64,000 bases of DNA from Rufibacter sp. XAAS-G3-1 (GCF_013623775.1 NZ_JABFAM010000009.1:226592-290591), one strand, 5' to 3'. Shown: positions 1-10,380, numbered from the stretch's first letter. Made by a program: numbers and translations. Notes: generated from the letters alone by a model not told the origin.

Positions 1-2
1 CA

Positions 3-710
3 ATCTGGCGAGCTACAGCAGACGGAATAGCAGACCCCTTCTTTCATTATTACAGTAACATATACATTGGCCAAGGGGAAAAAGTCTCTCCAATTACCTT
101 GAATGAATTAAAAGGAGATGCTTATTTTAGCAAGCATCCTTTAGTGAGGAAAAACTTTCAAGGCGTAAACGGCTGGCCATTGACCTCTGAAGATTATTCG
201 CGACTTCAGCAAATGATTGTTGATAAAGGAGGTTCTATAGATGGGCTTCCTCAACTCTACAGTCACACATTTACAATAAATAAAGAACTTGCAAATGAAA
301 GAGAAGTAGAAGTGTCATTAATTGAACCTCTATTGCAGCAATTAGGATTCACGCCAGATGACTGGGTTAGGCAGTTATCAGTTCGCATGGGAAGAGGAGA
401 ACGCAACTTTCCAGACTATGCTTTTCTGACTAAGAAAGAAAAAGGTTATGAAACAGCATCTATGCTTATAGAAGCAAAGTTTTGGATAAAAAATAATAAA
501 GAACTGGAAGACACATTTAAACAAGTATGGTCCTACGGGCAAAGGCTTTCAGCCAAAATTCTAGTTATTGCAGACAAAGAAGCAATATGGATTTACTTAA
601 AGCAAAATGAAGGTTTTGATAGAACCAGTTACACAAAGAAATACTGGCGAGAATTAGAACAACCAGATAATTTCGCACTAGTGAAGAAGCTGATAGGGAA
701 AAGTAACTAA
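3..710 (+). CDS. PD-(D/E)XK nuclease-like protein, 5' truncated by window edge
   Basis: The frame is open from base 3 to the stop at 710 (235 visible residues), and the residues before the first possible start (TTG at 99) read as ordinary protein (WRATADGIADPFFHYYS), so the gene begins outside the window. The C-terminal part resembles the N-terminal nuclease region of type I restriction HsdR proteins: a helix with LIEPLLQQLGF, then RNFPDYAF, then LIEAKFW. The acidic residue near 414 and the E-x-K near 471-479 fit a PD-(D/E)XK active site. Codon use is AT-rich compared with the genes after 3.8 kb, which suggests recent acquisition. A restriction or defence role is inferred; no partner gene is visible. 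Confidence 0.6.
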   Translation: MWRATADGIADPFFHYYSNIYIGQGEKVSPITLNELKGDAYFSKHPLVRKNFQGVNGWPLTSEDYSRLQQMIVDKGGSIDGLPQLYSHTFTINKELANEREVEVSLIEPLLQQLGFTPDDWVRQLSVRMGRGERNFPDYAFLTKKEKGYETASMLIEAKFWIKNNKELEDTFKQVWSYGQRLSAKILVIADKEAIWIYLKQNEGFDRTSYTKKYWRELEQPDNFALVKKLIGKSN

Positions 711-1619
711 GCCCCATCTGGCAGAAGCGTCTGCTTGTGTACGCACATATTCCTGAGCCTCTGTTTCAGATAAAAACTGTTTTCAGCCTTGTTTCTCCAA
801 AACAGGCCGAAAACAGTTTTTCAAATGTGCTATCGGGCATAGCCCAATCAGACCAAATTAGAACATTCATAAACCCACCAATGCTGGCCGACACAAGCAG
901 ATGCTTGTACAAGCAATAATATTCCAAACAGGGTTAAAGCTAAGTTCAGCCAAATTTAAATTCCTTGTTAGATTTCCAGTCAGGCAAAAGAAAGCCCCAA
1001 CCTGTTTCTCAGCCGTTTTTATAAAAACAGGCTATAAACGAACTGAGGGCTCATCATCTGCAAAACCTTATCTGCTTCGCTTCCGCTTTCTTAAGAAATA
1101 GCGGTCATCTGTTCTCACATAAACGTTTTATGGTGAGGTTTAGCAAAGGGCGGCGCTCACCTCCTATTCCGTTCCCGCTATTCTAAAAGATCCTGCCGTT
1201 GGGGGCAACTGCCTTTTTAGGGCTGTTTTTAGGAAAACAGGATTAAAACGAGTATAGAAGCCGTTTACAGAACTCCATAATAGATAGGTCTACCCTAGCT
1301 AGCTGTTCCGCCTTCCAAGCTTCTACCAACCGAAGGCTATTCTATAACGGCCCTTTCCCTTTCCAGAGCCAGCTAAAACCTACGTCCCGCCTCAATAAAA
1401 CAAACTTATTCATACTGTAAAAAATAGGGTTTATCCCTTGTTTTTGAGGATTCATCTGAAATAATCAAAAATTATATATTCTAAATGTCATATAAAGTAA
1501 AATACGTATAACTTTATATTGTTAAATAAAGTACATAGATTGTTATATAATCTTGCGAAAAATTAAAGGTCGCTAGTAATGTATATAACTTTACTTATAA
1601 TAAATAAACTAGATTCATT
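711..1619. other. Gene-free AT-rich stretch with palindromic repeats
   Basis: No convincing gene. Two short open frames here have no recognisable sequence and run through repeats. Members of the genome's 40-bp palindrome family lie at about 772-821 (AAAACTGTTTTCAGCC with its complement), 1000-1040 and 1211-1250 (GGGCTGTTTTTAGGAAAACAG). Bases 1400-1619 are strongly AT-rich and probably hold the promoter of the following secreted protein; the closest -7-like match is TAATCTTG near 1548, one mismatch from TAnnTTTG. Confidence 0.6.
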
Positions 1620-3659
1620 ATGATGCAATTTTCCAGAATTTTCTTCTTAGCAGCCTGCTTTCTTGTATCATCTGTTTGTGCCCAGGCTCAGGCTACGAAT
1701 AGAACCGTCAAAAGTGGCGACTTCAGCGATGCATCTGTTTGGTCTTTAAGAGTGGTTCCTAATTACAACAACAATAGACACAACATTGAAATCAATCATG
1801 AGATCAGCTTCAATCAAGTTGAATTTTGGCTAGGTGGTCAGAATCAAGCTGAAGTGAGAGAGCTTGTAATCAATATAAGTGGATCATTGAAGGGGAATGG
1901 CAAATTGATCATCCCCAACAACAAATCTAAATTGATTAATCATGGTAGCTTGATGTTGAGCAATAGCTTCACTTTTGGATACAACTATCAAGATTCAGCC
2001 TACTTTGTAAATACCGGGGAAGCTACCATCTCTGGAATGCAAGAACTGGCCAAAGGCTCTATCCAAAATAGCGGCACATTAACTATAAAGCCTACCACTG
2101 TTCTTAATAAGATAACTTTAAAAACTGCCACCAACTCTTCCACCATCTTTACAAGTACAGTAGATATAAATGTAGGTTCAACCATCATCAATAATGGTTC
2201 ATTTACTATAAGTTCTACTAGTGATGATGCTTTAAAAATAAACAATGGAAAATTCTGGAACTATGGAAATGTAGAGATTGCAGGAAGATTGAACCTTGCG
2301 AGTGGCACCCCGAACAACCCAGTTAAAAACCACGGTAACTTTAATGCTGGCAGGGTATATTTGAATAATAGCTCTTCTATTGAGAACTGGGGCAAGTTTT
2401 ACTGTGACAATGATTTCAATAACATTGGTGGTGGTGCAGTCATCAACCATCCTTGTGCGTACATAGAGCAGACCAGCTCCTCTAGAACGTTTAAGAACGA
2501 GAATTCCAACACTAAATTAACTAACAACGGCTTCATCTTGGTGAAGGGAAATTTCCTTAACAATTCACACGCCCTGTTAAACGGAAGCGGCACATTGCAC
2601 ATCTATGGCGTTTCTACCAATTCAGATCAGGCTAGAATTGAAGGAAGACTTTGTATCTATGACTTCTCATTAAAGCAAGGAAGTATAATTTTAGACGTAC
2701 CTAACAGTAACCAAGCTACGGTAGCTACTACTGTAACAAGATGCGCCAGCGCCTCTGCCCCTGCTATTTGGCCAACTGTAACCTTATCAGTTACATCGGC
2801 ATCACAAAACAAGGTAGTTAAATCTAGTCCTCAATCAATCTGCAACTTTTCATCCTTTGAACTCTCAGTTGGGGCTCTGCAAACTAGCACTACTTATTCG
2901 GTACTAGAATCAGATGAATTCATAGTGGAAGAAGTCGGCCCAGGCAAATTCTCTCTAATCGCTTTGGTAGAAGATGAAAGTAATTTGGGTTTGAAAATAA
3001 TCACTGTTACAGCTACCAACTCCTGTGGATCAACTTCGGCGCAGCTTAAGGTGAACGTGATCGAGTGTGGATTAGCCAATCCGCTTCCGGTAGAACTGAC
3101 TTCTTTTGAGGGTGTTTTCGCTAAAACTGCCGTGAAACTCACCTGGCAAACCGCCTCAGAGAAAGACAACGACTTCTTTGCTGTAGAGAGAAGCGCAAAC
3201 GGACAAGAGTTCGTGAAAATTGGTCAGGTGCAAGGCAACGGCAACAGCCAGATGTTGCAGAACTACACTTTCACAGATGCTCAGCCCTCGGCTGGTACGG
3301 TGTACTACCGCTTAAAGCAAGTAGATTACAACGGGGCATTTGAGTACTCAAAGGTGATTGCCGTACAAGTGAAAGCGCTTGTAGAGGTCAAAGGATTTAC
3401 CGTGAATACAGTGTATCCTAACCCGTTCTCTTCAGAAGATGTGCTTACCGCAGAGATAGAGTTGAAACAGGCTGGCGAACTCACCTTGTCTTTAGTAGAC
3501 GTAACCGGGAAAACGCTCCAATCTACCTCTGTCCACGGCCAGGCTGGTTTGCAATCAGTTACTTTCGCTTTCACCAAAAATGTTCCGGCGGGTATCTACT
3601 TTCTGCGGGTATACCAGGCAGATCAGGTAGAAGTACATAAACTGGTAAAAAACAGATAG
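1620..3659 (+). CDS. Secreted surface protein with T9SS type A sorting domain
   Basis: A 679-residue exported protein. Residues 1-24 form a Sec signal peptide (FFLAACFLVSSVCAQA). Residues about 30-400 are Asn/Ser/Gly-rich with repeated short strand patterns (NNGSF, NHGNF), consistent with a beta-helix-like repeat stalk. A segment starting LPVELTSFEG is the fibronectin-like module that commonly precedes Bacteroidota sorting domains. The last 80 residues (VYPNPFSSEDVLTAEI ... PAGIYFLRVYQ ... HKLVKNR) form the type A C-terminal domain recognised by the type IX secretion system. It should be exported and attached to, or released from, the cell surface. The ligand or adhesive role is unknown. Two adjacent ATGs (1620, 1623) are possible starts. 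Confidence 0.85.
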   Translation: MMQFSRIFFLAACFLVSSVCAQAQATNRTVKSGDFSDASVWSLRVVPNYNNNRHNIEINHEISFNQVEFWLGGQNQAEVRELVINISGSLKGNGKLIIPNNKSKLINHGSLMLSNSFTFGYNYQDSAYFVNTGEATISGMQELAKGSIQNSGTLTIKPTTVLNKITLKTATNSSTIFTSTVDINVGSTIINNGSFTISSTSDDALKINNGKFWNYGNVEIAGRLNLASGTPNNPVKNHGNFNAGRVYLNNSSSIENWGKFYCDNDFNNIGGGAVINHPCAYIEQTSSSRTFKNENSNTKLTNNGFILVKGNFLNNSHALLNGSGTLHIYGVSTNSDQARIEGRLCIYDFSLKQGSIILDVPNSNQATVATTVTRCASASAPAIWPTVTLSVTSASQNKVVKSSPQSICNFSSFELSVGALQTSTTYSVLESDEFIVEEVGPGKFSLIALVEDESNLGLKIITVTATNSCGSTSAQLKVNVIECGLANPLPVELTSFEGVFAKTAVKLTWQTASEKDNDFFAVERSANGQEFVKIGQVQGNGNSQMLQNYTFTDAQPSAGTVYYRLKQVDYNGAFEYSKVIAVQVKALVEVKGFTVNTVYPNPFSSEDVLTAEIELKQAGELTLSLVDVTGKTLQSTSVHGQAGLQSVTFAFTKNVPAGIYFLRVYQADQVEVHKLVKNR

Positions 3660-3786
3660 TTTAAAAAACAGGCCTAGAAACCGGCCATTTGCAAATTCTC
3701 TCTTTTTTCAGGGGAAGGCAGGTAGATTTGGGGATAACACTTTCTGTTGGTTTCTTCGTACTCTAGGAAGTAATTAAGATGAAACC

Positions 3787-5292
3787 ATGGACAAGATAGT
3801 AACTGAACCAGATGTAGTGTTGATTGGGGCCGGTATCATGAGCGCCACCTTGGGCGTGATGCTGAAGCAACTGCAACCAGATCTGACCATAGAAATATAC
3901 GAGCGCCTGGACGAGGTAGCCGCCGAGAGTTCTGATGCCTGGAACAACGCCGGCACCGGCCACTCCGCTTTCTGTGAATTAAACTATACCCCAGAGAAAC
4001 CGAACGGCTCCATTGACATCTCCAAAGCAGATGTCATTGCCGAGTGGTTTGAGCAGTCACGCCAATTCTGGGCGCACCTGGTAGAACAAGGCATCCTTGA
4101 TCCTAAAATGTTTATCCGCAGTGTACCGCACATGAGCTTTGTGTGGGGAGAAAAGAACGTTGCTTTCCTGCGCAAGCGCTACCAGGCCATGATAAAGTCT
4201 CCCCTGTTCCAGGGCATGCAGTATTCAGAGGATTTTGACCAGCTGGCCCAATGGATGCCGCTCATCATGACCGGCCGCGACCGCCAGGAGAAAGTGGCCG
4301 CCACCCGCATGGAAGTGGGTACCGATGTGAACTTCGGCTGTCTTACCCGCCAGCTGTTCAAGCACCTCAAAGAAATGGGCGGCGTACAGTTGTACCGTAA
4401 CCACGAAGTACGCTCTTTTAAACACAAGGAAGACGGTATCTGGCGCGTCCGCATCAAAGACCTGAAAACCGGACAGAAACGTCGGGCGCGGGCCAAATTC
4501 GTGTTCATTGGTGCCGGTGGCGGCTCCCTGCCTCTCTTATTAGCCTCCGGTATTCCCGAGGGAAAAGGCTTTGGTGGTTTCCCGGTAAGCGGCCAGTGGC
4601 TTAAATGCACCAACCCCCAGATTATTGCCCAGCACCAGGCCAAAGTCTACGGGAAAGCGGCCGTTGGGTCACCGCCCATGTCTGTGCCGCACTTAGACAC
4701 GCGCGTCATCAACGGCGAAAAGGCTTTGCTCTTTGGGCCGTACGCCGGTTTTACGACTAAATTCCTGAAAAAAGGGTCATTCTTTGACTTGCCTTTCTCC
4801 ATCAAGATCAACAACCTTCGGCCTATGCTGGCCGCAGGCTACACCAATATCCCACTCACCAAATACCTCATCAATCAGGTTCGGCAGTCGCCCGAAGACC
4901 GGTTGGCGGCCCTGCGGGAATATGTGCCCACCGCGAAAGCGGAGGATTGGGAACTGGAGGTTGCCGGTCAACGGGTGCAGGTCATCAAGAAAGACCCCAA
5001 GCGCGGCGGTGTGCTGGAATTCGGAACCGAAGTGGTCAGCGCCGCCGACGGCTCCCTGGCCGCCTTGTTGGGGGCTTCCCCCGGTGCCTCCACCGCCGTT
5101 TCCATCATGGTGAACCTCATCCACAAGTGCTTCCCGCAAAAAGCGGCTACCCCAGCGTGGCAGGAGAAAATCAAGGAGATGGTGCCTACGTTCGGCATTC
5201 CGCTGGCTCAAAATCCGCAGCTCTGTGAAGAAACCAGGGCGTATACCGGGCGTATGCTTCAGTTGCAGGAGCCTCACCCCGTACAGCGCTAA
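3787..5292 (+). CDS. mqo: Malate:quinone oxidoreductase
   Basis: A 501-residue FAD-dependent, membrane-associated dehydrogenase that oxidises malate to oxaloacetate and passes electrons to the quinone pool, so it serves both the TCA cycle and respiration. The N-terminal dinucleotide-binding motif [14 protein letters not shown] is visible at residues 10-24, followed by the family signature [18 protein letters not shown] near residue 50. Length and conservation to the C-terminus ([11 protein letters not shown]) are normal. ATG at 3787 is the natural start. A strong intrinsic terminator follows immediately, so the gene appears to be monocistronic. Confidence 0.95.
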   Translation: MDKIVTEPDVVLIGAGIMSATLGVMLKQLQPDLTIEIYERLDEVAAESSDAWNNAGTGHSAFCELNYTPEKPNGSIDISKADVIAEWFEQSRQFWAHLVEQGILDPKMFIRSVPHMSFVWGEKNVAFLRKRYQAMIKSPLFQGMQYSEDFDQLAQWMPLIMTGRDRQEKVAATRMEVGTDVNFGCLTRQLFKHLKEMGGVQLYRNHEVRSFKHKEDGIWRVRIKDLKTGQKRRARAKFVFIGAGGGSLPLLLASGIPEGKGFGGFPVSGQWLKCTNPQIIAQHQAKVYGKAAVGSPPMSVPHLDTRVINGEKALLFGPYAGFTTKFLKKGSFFDLPFSIKINNLRPMLAAGYTNIPLTKYLINQVRQSPEDRLAALREYVPTAKAEDWELEVAGQRVQVIKKDPKRGGVLEFGTEVVSAADGSLAALLGASPGASTAVSIMVNLIHKCFPQKAATPAWQEKIKEMVPTFGIPLAQNPQLCEETRAYTGRMLQLQEPHPVQR

Positions 5293-5301
5293 TGGAAATT
5301 G

Positions 5302-5333
5302 AAAAGCCTCAGAAGTTATTCTGAGGCTTTTTT
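5302..5333 (+). terminator. Intrinsic terminator after mqo
   Basis: Inverted arms AAAAGCCTCAG and CTGAGGCTTTTTT separated by 8 bases, ending in a T run, 10 bases beyond the mqo stop. Confidence 0.9.
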
Positions 5334-5627
5334 ATGGAGGATTTTTTTGGGCACGCAAATTCGCTGTTGCTGGCGTGGTGGCAGGTGGATGCGAAGCCCT
5401 TATGCTGGGTTGTTTCATTGTTTCCCTCCGTGCGCTCAGGGAAGACTGGAAACGGGGAAAGTAGCCGGAGCTAGACGTCACAGGTTTCTAAAACCTGTGA
5501 CGTCTCCTACCAGGATCGCGGGCGCGAGTCTCTAACTTGTGTCTACCGTGCTGGGTAGTCAGAGACTGTACTTTGGCACTTATAAACCGGTTTTATGAAA
5601 ACAAGCTAAAAACAACTAACCTGTGTC
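5334..5627. other. Gene-free spacer with palindromes and repeat fragment
   Basis: Bases about 5427-5470 match the GCGCTCGGGGAAGACTGG end of the long composite repeat found complete near 19.9, 25.7 and 54.6 kb. A 33-bp palindrome (arms AGACGTCACAGGTTT) lies at 5473-5505, with a related copy at 58851. A partial 40-bp family palindrome sits at 5586-5611. I see no gene. Confidence 0.6.
5473..5505. repeat. 33-bp perfect-arm palindrome
   Basis: Arms AGACGTCACAGGTTT and AAACCTGTGACGTCT around a 3-base centre. The inner ACAGGTTT/AAACCTGT arms recur at 58851-58883. In both places GCGAGTCTC/GCGAGACTC-type sequence lies just downstream, so they may be parts of the same dispersed element. Confidence 0.75.
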
Positions 5628-6299
5628 TTACATTTCTTCCCTGTTCTTCAGGGCGTGCAGTTCCAGGGTGTCTAGGTTTAGGGCGGTTAAATAGCCTAAC
5701 TGCCGGGTGAAAACACAGCCGCCGTCAATGTTGATGACGTCAGAAACCGGTTCTTTCAGGGAAGAAGCAATGTCATCAAGATAAATGGGCGTATGCCCGT
5801 GTATTATTTTCCTGGCCCCTAAAACTTTTTTGTCTACCTCAAAATGTCTAATCCAGAGCATAGCCTCCCGGTCATCAAAGGGGTAGTCATGGGAAAAGTC
5901 GAAACCGGCGTGCACCAGAAGGTAGTCCGCTAACTCTACGTAAAGCTCTAGCTCTTCCAGAAACTTCCAGTACTTGGGAGGAATATCAAAAAGAGTTTCG
6001 GCCTTGAAGCTTTTCAACGCCGCCACTCCGCCATTATAAAGCCAGTTGTCTGCGTACGCCGAGTTATCTCTGGCCTCCAGCAGCATGTCTTCGTGGTTCC
6101 CGCAAAGGGTAATCACCTGAAAATCTTTTTCGCGCAATTCCAGGATAAAGTCAATGACTCCTTTTGAATCGGGCCCCCGGTCAATGTAATCGCCCAGCAG
6201 GTACAGCTGGTCGTAGGTTTTGAGTTTTAGCTCTTCCTCTACCAGATACCTAAAGGTTTTACAGCATCCGTGTATATCTGAAATGGCAAATCGGCGCAT
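5628..6299 (-). CDS. PPP-family metallophosphatase (serine/threonine phosphatase 1-like)
   Basis: A 223-residue calcineurin-like phosphoesterase of the bacterial PrpA/bacteriophage-lambda phosphatase type. All metal-site motifs are visible: DIHG at residues 8-11, GDYIDRG at 36-42, GNHED at 67-71, a later LLVHAGFD and IIHGHTP. Two metal ions bound by these residues would hydrolyse phosphoprotein or small phosphate esters; the physiological substrate cannot be read from sequence. Soluble, no signal peptide. The start ATG at 6299 leads directly into the first beta strand (RRFAISDIHG), so it is well supported. Confidence 0.88.
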   Translation of the reverse strand: MRRFAISDIHGCCKTFRYLVEEELKLKTYDQLYLLGDYIDRGPDSKGVIDFILELREKDFQVITLCGNHEDMLLEARDNSAYADNWLYNGGVAALKSFKAETLFDIPPKYWKFLEELELYVELADYLLVHAGFDFSHDYPFDDREAMLWIRHFEVDKKVLGARKIIHGHTPIYLDDIASSLKEPVSDVINIDGGCVFTRQLGYLTALNLDTLELHALKNREEM

Positions 6300-6390
6300 A
6301 CTCTTTCTGGATTTATTTCTATCTTATCTACGGCATATTTCTATTCTGATCTAAAGAGGAAATACGCATTTCATGGCCTGTCTAAGCCAT

Positions 6391-6433
6391 CAGCCTGTTT
6401 CTGGCCTCTTTTCCAAAAAACGGCCCTAAAACG
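6391..6433. repeat. Dispersed 40-bp palindrome copy
   Basis: Imperfect member of the family (AGCCTGTTTCTGGCC, then TTTTCC, then GGCCCTAAAACG), lying just upstream of the nuclease gene start. Confidence 0.6.
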
Positions 6434-6479
6434 TTGTATCTTGCTACTTGATACAAGCTACTTGATACCGCTCCCCGCT

Positions 6480-9395
6480 ATGCAATCTTTCCTGCGGCAA
6501 ACCGCCGAGCATATTTACCAGACCTACACCGATCAGCTGAGCGATCTGTGCATTGTGCTTCCCACCCGCCGCGCCACCTTGTATTTCAAGAATGCCCTGG
6601 CCCAAGCTGCCCCCACTGGTATCTGGTCGCCGCAGATTTACTCTATGGAGGAATTTGTCTGCAACATGGCCAATGTAGAAGTGTTGGAGCCGCTGCACCT
6701 GCAACTGGATCTGTACGACCTCATGCTGCAATTTGACCCTAAGCTGGACTTTGATCAGTTTGTGGGCTGGTCGGCCACGTTGCTGGAGGATTTCTCGCGC
6801 ATGGACATGGAGATGGTAGACGCCAAGGCGGTGTTTGAGTACGTGAGCGAGGCCAAGGCGCTGGAACGTTGGGACCCCGGCAAACCGGGCAGCAGTGCGC
6901 CTACCGCCAACGTGAAACAGTATTTTCAACTCTGGAGCAACCTGGAGCGCACGTACCACGCCTTGCACGAGAAGCTGAAAAAGGAGAAGCAGGCCTACAC
7001 CGGCCTGGCCTTCCGGATGGTCGCCAACCGCATCAAAGACATCGCGCAGAGCGACAAAGGCTGTTTCCGGTACGTTTTTGTGGGCTTGAATGCCCTTTCC
7101 AAAGCCGAGCAGAAGATTATCCAGACGTTGCTGGAAGCTGGCAAAGCCGATATCTTCTTTGATTCTGATGACTATTACATGGCGCAGGAATCAGACAAAC
7201 GGGCCGGGCACTTCCTGAAACGCTACAAAGCCAAGTGGCCGCTACCCGAGTGGAACTGGCAACAGAACCTGCTGCTCTCAGATACCAAGGAAATCAACGC
7301 CATTGGCGTGGCCAACGCCAGCATGCAGGGCAAGATTGCCGGACAGCTTCTCCGCGAGATTCGGCAAAAAGACCCCAAAGCCGAGATTGCCATTGTGTTG
7401 CCCGATGAAACCCTGCTTTTGCCCGTGCTGCACTCCATTTCAGACGAGGTATCGGATTACAACGTGACCATGGGGCTCTCCTTCAAAGGCACGCCCCTGT
7501 TCAACCTGGTAGATTTGCTCTTTGACGTGCATTTGACCGGCGTGGTGCAACCCACCGACACTGGCTACAAAGTGAACCGTTACCATCACCTGGCCGTGAC
7601 CAAACTGTTGCAGCACCCGTTCCTGCGGCGGTATGAGCAATACCTGAACAGCATTGCGGAGCGGGAAACCGATTTAGATTTGTTCCAGCACGTGCTGGAC
7701 GAAATGGTACAGCGCAACAGCGTCTTGCTCACTGCCGAGGAAATCATCAGACTAGGCCGTGAGCACCCCATGTTCATCACCCTTTTCCGCACCTGGAACG
7801 ACTGTACTGATCTGATTGACACGCTGTACCAATTGGTAGACGCGCTGGGCCGCATTTATCAGGTGGAAACTGAAAACCCCATTGAAACCGAATACCTTTT
7901 TCTGCTCTACACCATTGTCAGGCGACTGGATACGCTCTTTGACTGCCGCGAACACAAGATTTCGGTACGCAGCTTCAAGAAGTTTCTGTATGAACAGATA
8001 GGCAACACCAAGCTTCCGTTCAGCGGAGAACCTATCTCGCCTACCCAGGTCATGGGATTGCTGGAAACCCGCGCCCTAGATTTTGAAAGCCTCATCATTC
8101 TGAGCGTAAACGAAAACGTGCTGCCTCAGCCCAAGAAGCAGAACTCGCTTTTTCCGTATGACGTGCTGCGCACCTTCGGCTTGCCAACCTACGCTGAACA
8201 AGAGAGCATTACCTCGTATTACTTCTACCGTTTATTGCAGCGGGTCAAACGCGTGAACCTGCTGTATGTGTTGCCCTCTGATACCTACGGATCGGGTGAG
8301 AAAAGCCGCTTTATTCTACAGCTGCAACATGATTTGGCTCCCAAAAACCCTAATATCACCTTCCGGGAGCTAACGGCCGTGGTGGAGCAATTAGATACAA
8401 AGGAGTATGAGCCGGACATCATCATCCAGAAAGACGAAGTGGTTTTAGGCAAACTGAAGGAACAACTTCGGCGCGGCTTGTACCCTTCGCACCTGAACCA
8501 ATTCGTGAACTGTTCGCTGCAGTATTATTTCAGCCGAATAGCCAAGCTGGAGGAGGTAGAAGAGATAGACGAACTGGTGGGCGCTGATACCTTCGGGACG
8601 ATTGTGCACCAAGTGCTGGAAGATTATTTCAGGCCCTTTGCGGAAGAAGGCAGGCCCATTTTGCAACCTGATGTGGACGTGATGCTGGCTAATTTAGCCA
8701 AGAAAGTGCAACTGGAATTCAAGCGCGGTACCCTGGGCAATCTGCCCGAACAGGGTATGAATCTGATTCTTTACAAAGTGGCCGTACAGTTGCTCACCCG
8801 CTACCTGGAAGGCCTGCGCGACTCAGAGGAACTGCCGCTGTACATCCTGCATCTGGAAGAAACGCTCCTGACCGAACTGGAGGTGAAACTGCCTTCCGGC
8901 GAAAAGGTGCCCGTGCGCATTGCCGGTAAAGCCGACCGTATTGACCTGAGTGGCCACACCCTGCGCGTGATTGACTACAAAACCGGAAAAGTGGAAGCCC
9001 GAAACCTGAAAGTAAACCCCGAAGACCTGGAAACCACGCTCCTGCATGACCGCCATCTGGACAAAGTGCGTCAACTTTGGCTGTACCGCTACATTCTGGC
9101 TAAAGAAATCCAGAAAGGAAGTCTGCTGGAAAGCAAAGTCCTGAATCTTCCCAAAGCCAACTATGATTTTGAGGCAGGCATCATCTCGTTTAGAAACCTG
9201 GGGGCTGGGGTGCTCACCTCAGAATTACCCTTTGTAGATGCCTTGGGAGAACCCGCCAATTTCATGGAAACCTCAGAACGGCTGCTGAAAGATTTGGTCA
9301 TTAGAATGCTGAACCCAGAAGAACCCATCCGGAAAACCAATGACCTGGAAACCTGCCAGTATTGCGCCTACAAGAGTATTTGCGCGCGAGGGTAG
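6480..9395 (+). CDS. AddB-like PD-(D/E)XK nuclease
   Basis: A large protein related to the AddB/RexB subunit of recombination helicase-nucleases. The N-terminal half resembles an inactive UvrD-like module (CIVLPTRRATLYFKNALA) without a clear Walker A motif. The C-terminal third has the RecB-family nuclease: GTIVHQVLEDYF, then RIAGKADRIDLSG and LRVIDYKTGK, giving the D and D-x-K residues. One cysteine (NCSLQYYFSRI) plus the terminal CQYCAYKSIC make the four-cysteine iron-sulfur arrangement known in AddB. It should process double-strand DNA ends for recombination, with a UvrD/AddA partner that is not in the window. The frame is open from a TTG at 6441, but ATG at 6480 (MQSFLRQTAEHIYQTY) is the better start, giving 971 residues. 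Confidence 0.82.
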   Translation: MQSFLRQTAEHIYQTYTDQLSDLCIVLPTRRATLYFKNALAQAAPTGIWSPQIYSMEEFVCNMANVEVLEPLHLQLDLYDLMLQFDPKLDFDQFVGWSATLLEDFSRMDMEMVDAKAVFEYVSEAKALERWDPGKPGSSAPTANVKQYFQLWSNLERTYHALHEKLKKEKQAYTGLAFRMVANRIKDIAQSDKGCFRYVFVGLNALSKAEQKIIQTLLEAGKADIFFDSDDYYMAQESDKRAGHFLKRYKAKWPLPEWNWQQNLLLSDTKEINAIGVANASMQGKIAGQLLREIRQKDPKAEIAIVLPDETLLLPVLHSISDEVSDYNVTMGLSFKGTPLFNLVDLLFDVHLTGVVQPTDTGYKVNRYHHLAVTKLLQHPFLRRYEQYLNSIAERETDLDLFQHVLDEMVQRNSVLLTAEEIIRLGREHPMFITLFRTWNDCTDLIDTLYQLVDALGRIYQVETENPIETEYLFLLYTIVRRLDTLFDCREHKISVRSFKKFLYEQIGNTKLPFSGEPISPTQVMGLLETRALDFESLIILSVNENVLPQPKKQNSLFPYDVLRTFGLPTYAEQESITSYYFYRLLQRVKRVNLLYVLPSDTYGSGEKSRFILQLQHDLAPKNPNITFRELTAVVEQLDTKEYEPDIIIQKDEVVLGKLKEQLRRGLYPSHLNQFVNCSLQYYFSRIAKLEEVEEIDELVGADTFGTIVHQVLEDYFRPFAEEGRPILQPDVDVMLANLAKKVQLEFKRGTLGNLPEQGMNLILYKVAVQLLTRYLEGLRDSEELPLYILHLEETLLTELEVKLPSGEKVPVRIAGKADRIDLSGHTLRVIDYKTGKVEARNLKVNPEDLETTLLHDRHLDKVRQLWLYRYILAKEIQKGSLLESKVLNLPKANYDFEAGIISFRNLGAGVLTSELPFVDALGEPANFMETSERLLKDLVIRMLNPEEPIRKTNDLETCQYCAYKSICARG

Positions 9396-9511
9396 TTATG
9401 GTAAATACGATATAAAATAGCACTACCTTTTCTATGAGTACTGCTTTAGTAGAAGGGGCACCGGATGGTAGGCAATCCCTAATTTAGGAACGTTTCCATA
9501 AAAAAGGGTTT

Positions 9512-9565
9512 AAACAGAAAGGCTCTTTTCCACCATTTCGGGTAAAAAAAAGAGCCTTTCTGTTT
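9512..9565. terminator. Bidirectional intrinsic terminator
   Basis: Arms AAACAGAAAGGCTCTTTT and AAAAGAGCCTTTCTGTTT around an 18-base loop, between convergent genes, so it can stop both the nuclease gene and the DUF4920 gene. Confidence 0.88.
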
Positions 9566-9588
9566 TAGGAAGGATAAAGAATCAGAAG

Positions 9589-10062
9589 CTATTTCAGAAC
9601 CAATACCCCATCTGCTACAATCTCAATATCTTTCTTGGGCTGGGAGATAGAAGCAATTTCTTCTTTGCTCTTACCGGCATCCTGCGCGAAGTGCTGCAAA
9701 CGCTCTACTGACGTTTCCTTTACTTGGGCAGTTCCCTGCACTACCACGGTTTTACCCACAATGTCCTGCGGCATGAAGAAGGCGTAGTCTGTGAACTTGA
9801 CCATGATAGGGTCGCCATTCTCGCGGGCCAGTTTCATGAAGCAGCCTTTCTTTTTGCAGACTTCTACCACAGTGCCTTCAATCTTGCCGGTAAATTCGCT
9901 TTTCTCGGCTAGCTTTTGGGTAAGTTCGGGTAGCTGTACGGCATTAGTGGCTTTAACTTTTTTACCGTAGGTGGTGCCTGGTTTGGCAGCAGGAATGTTG
10001 CCTTGGAAGAAGTTGGCTAAAGAAGAAAGAAACAGAAAAGAAAGGGCTACAAGTAAATTCAT
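9589..10062 (-). CDS. DUF4920 domain-containing exported protein
   Basis: A 157-residue protein with an N-terminal signal peptide (LLVALSFLFLSSLANFF) followed by a single small beta-rich domain. The core GTVVEVCKKKGCFMKL ... IMVKFTDYAFFMPQDIVGKTVVVQG is characteristic of DUF4920, an OB-fold-like family common in Bacteroidota. The two cysteines in VCKKKGCF may bind metal or form a disulfide. Function is unknown; a periplasmic or lipid-free envelope location is inferred. ATG at 10062 is preferred over the TTG at 10089 because it places the signal peptide at the N-terminus. Confidence 0.8.
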   Translation of the reverse strand: MNLLVALSFLFLSSLANFFQGNIPAAKPGTTYGKKVKATNAVQLPELTQKLAEKSEFTGKIEGTVVEVCKKKGCFMKLARENGDPIMVKFTDYAFFMPQDIVGKTVVVQGTAQVKETSVERLQHFAQDAGKSKEEIASISQPKKDIEIVADGVLVLK

Positions 10063-10283
10063 CTGGTTTAATTTAAAGTGACTAAACAAGCAGGTTCAAC
10101 AGCTGTTCCTAAGAAAATGATATCTCCCAACAACAACCGCTATCTTCTTAGGGTAAGCCAATGCAATGGCACCTTTACCCTACCCCTGAAAGGTAAATAG
10201 TTTAGGGGCTATTTCCTAATTAGCAGCCCTAAACAGGGATCTATTAAAGTGCGTTGACTTTCTCCAACAGAATCAAACAAGTG

Positions 10284-10322
10284 CTGTTTTAGGGCTATTT
10301 TGCTCAAAACAGCCCTAAAACG
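10284..10322. repeat. Dispersed 40-bp palindrome copy
   Basis: Arms TTTTAGGGCTATTTTG and CAAAACAGCCCTAAAA, close to the family consensus. It abuts the terminator of the P450 gene. Confidence 0.75.
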
Positions 10323-10380
10323 AACCCCGCAGCTAAAAGCTAATAAGTACGCAGACTTAATAGTTTTTAGCTGCGGGGTT
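10323..10380 (-). terminator. Intrinsic terminator after P450 gene
   Basis: Arms AACCCCGCAGCTAAAA and TTTTAGCTGCGGGGTT with a 26-base loop, just beyond the P450 stop codon on the minus strand. Confidence 0.8.

Noticed and set aside
737..1101. Two frames of 60 and 66 codons after the first gene
   Set aside because: They cross palindromic repeats and have no recognisable domains.
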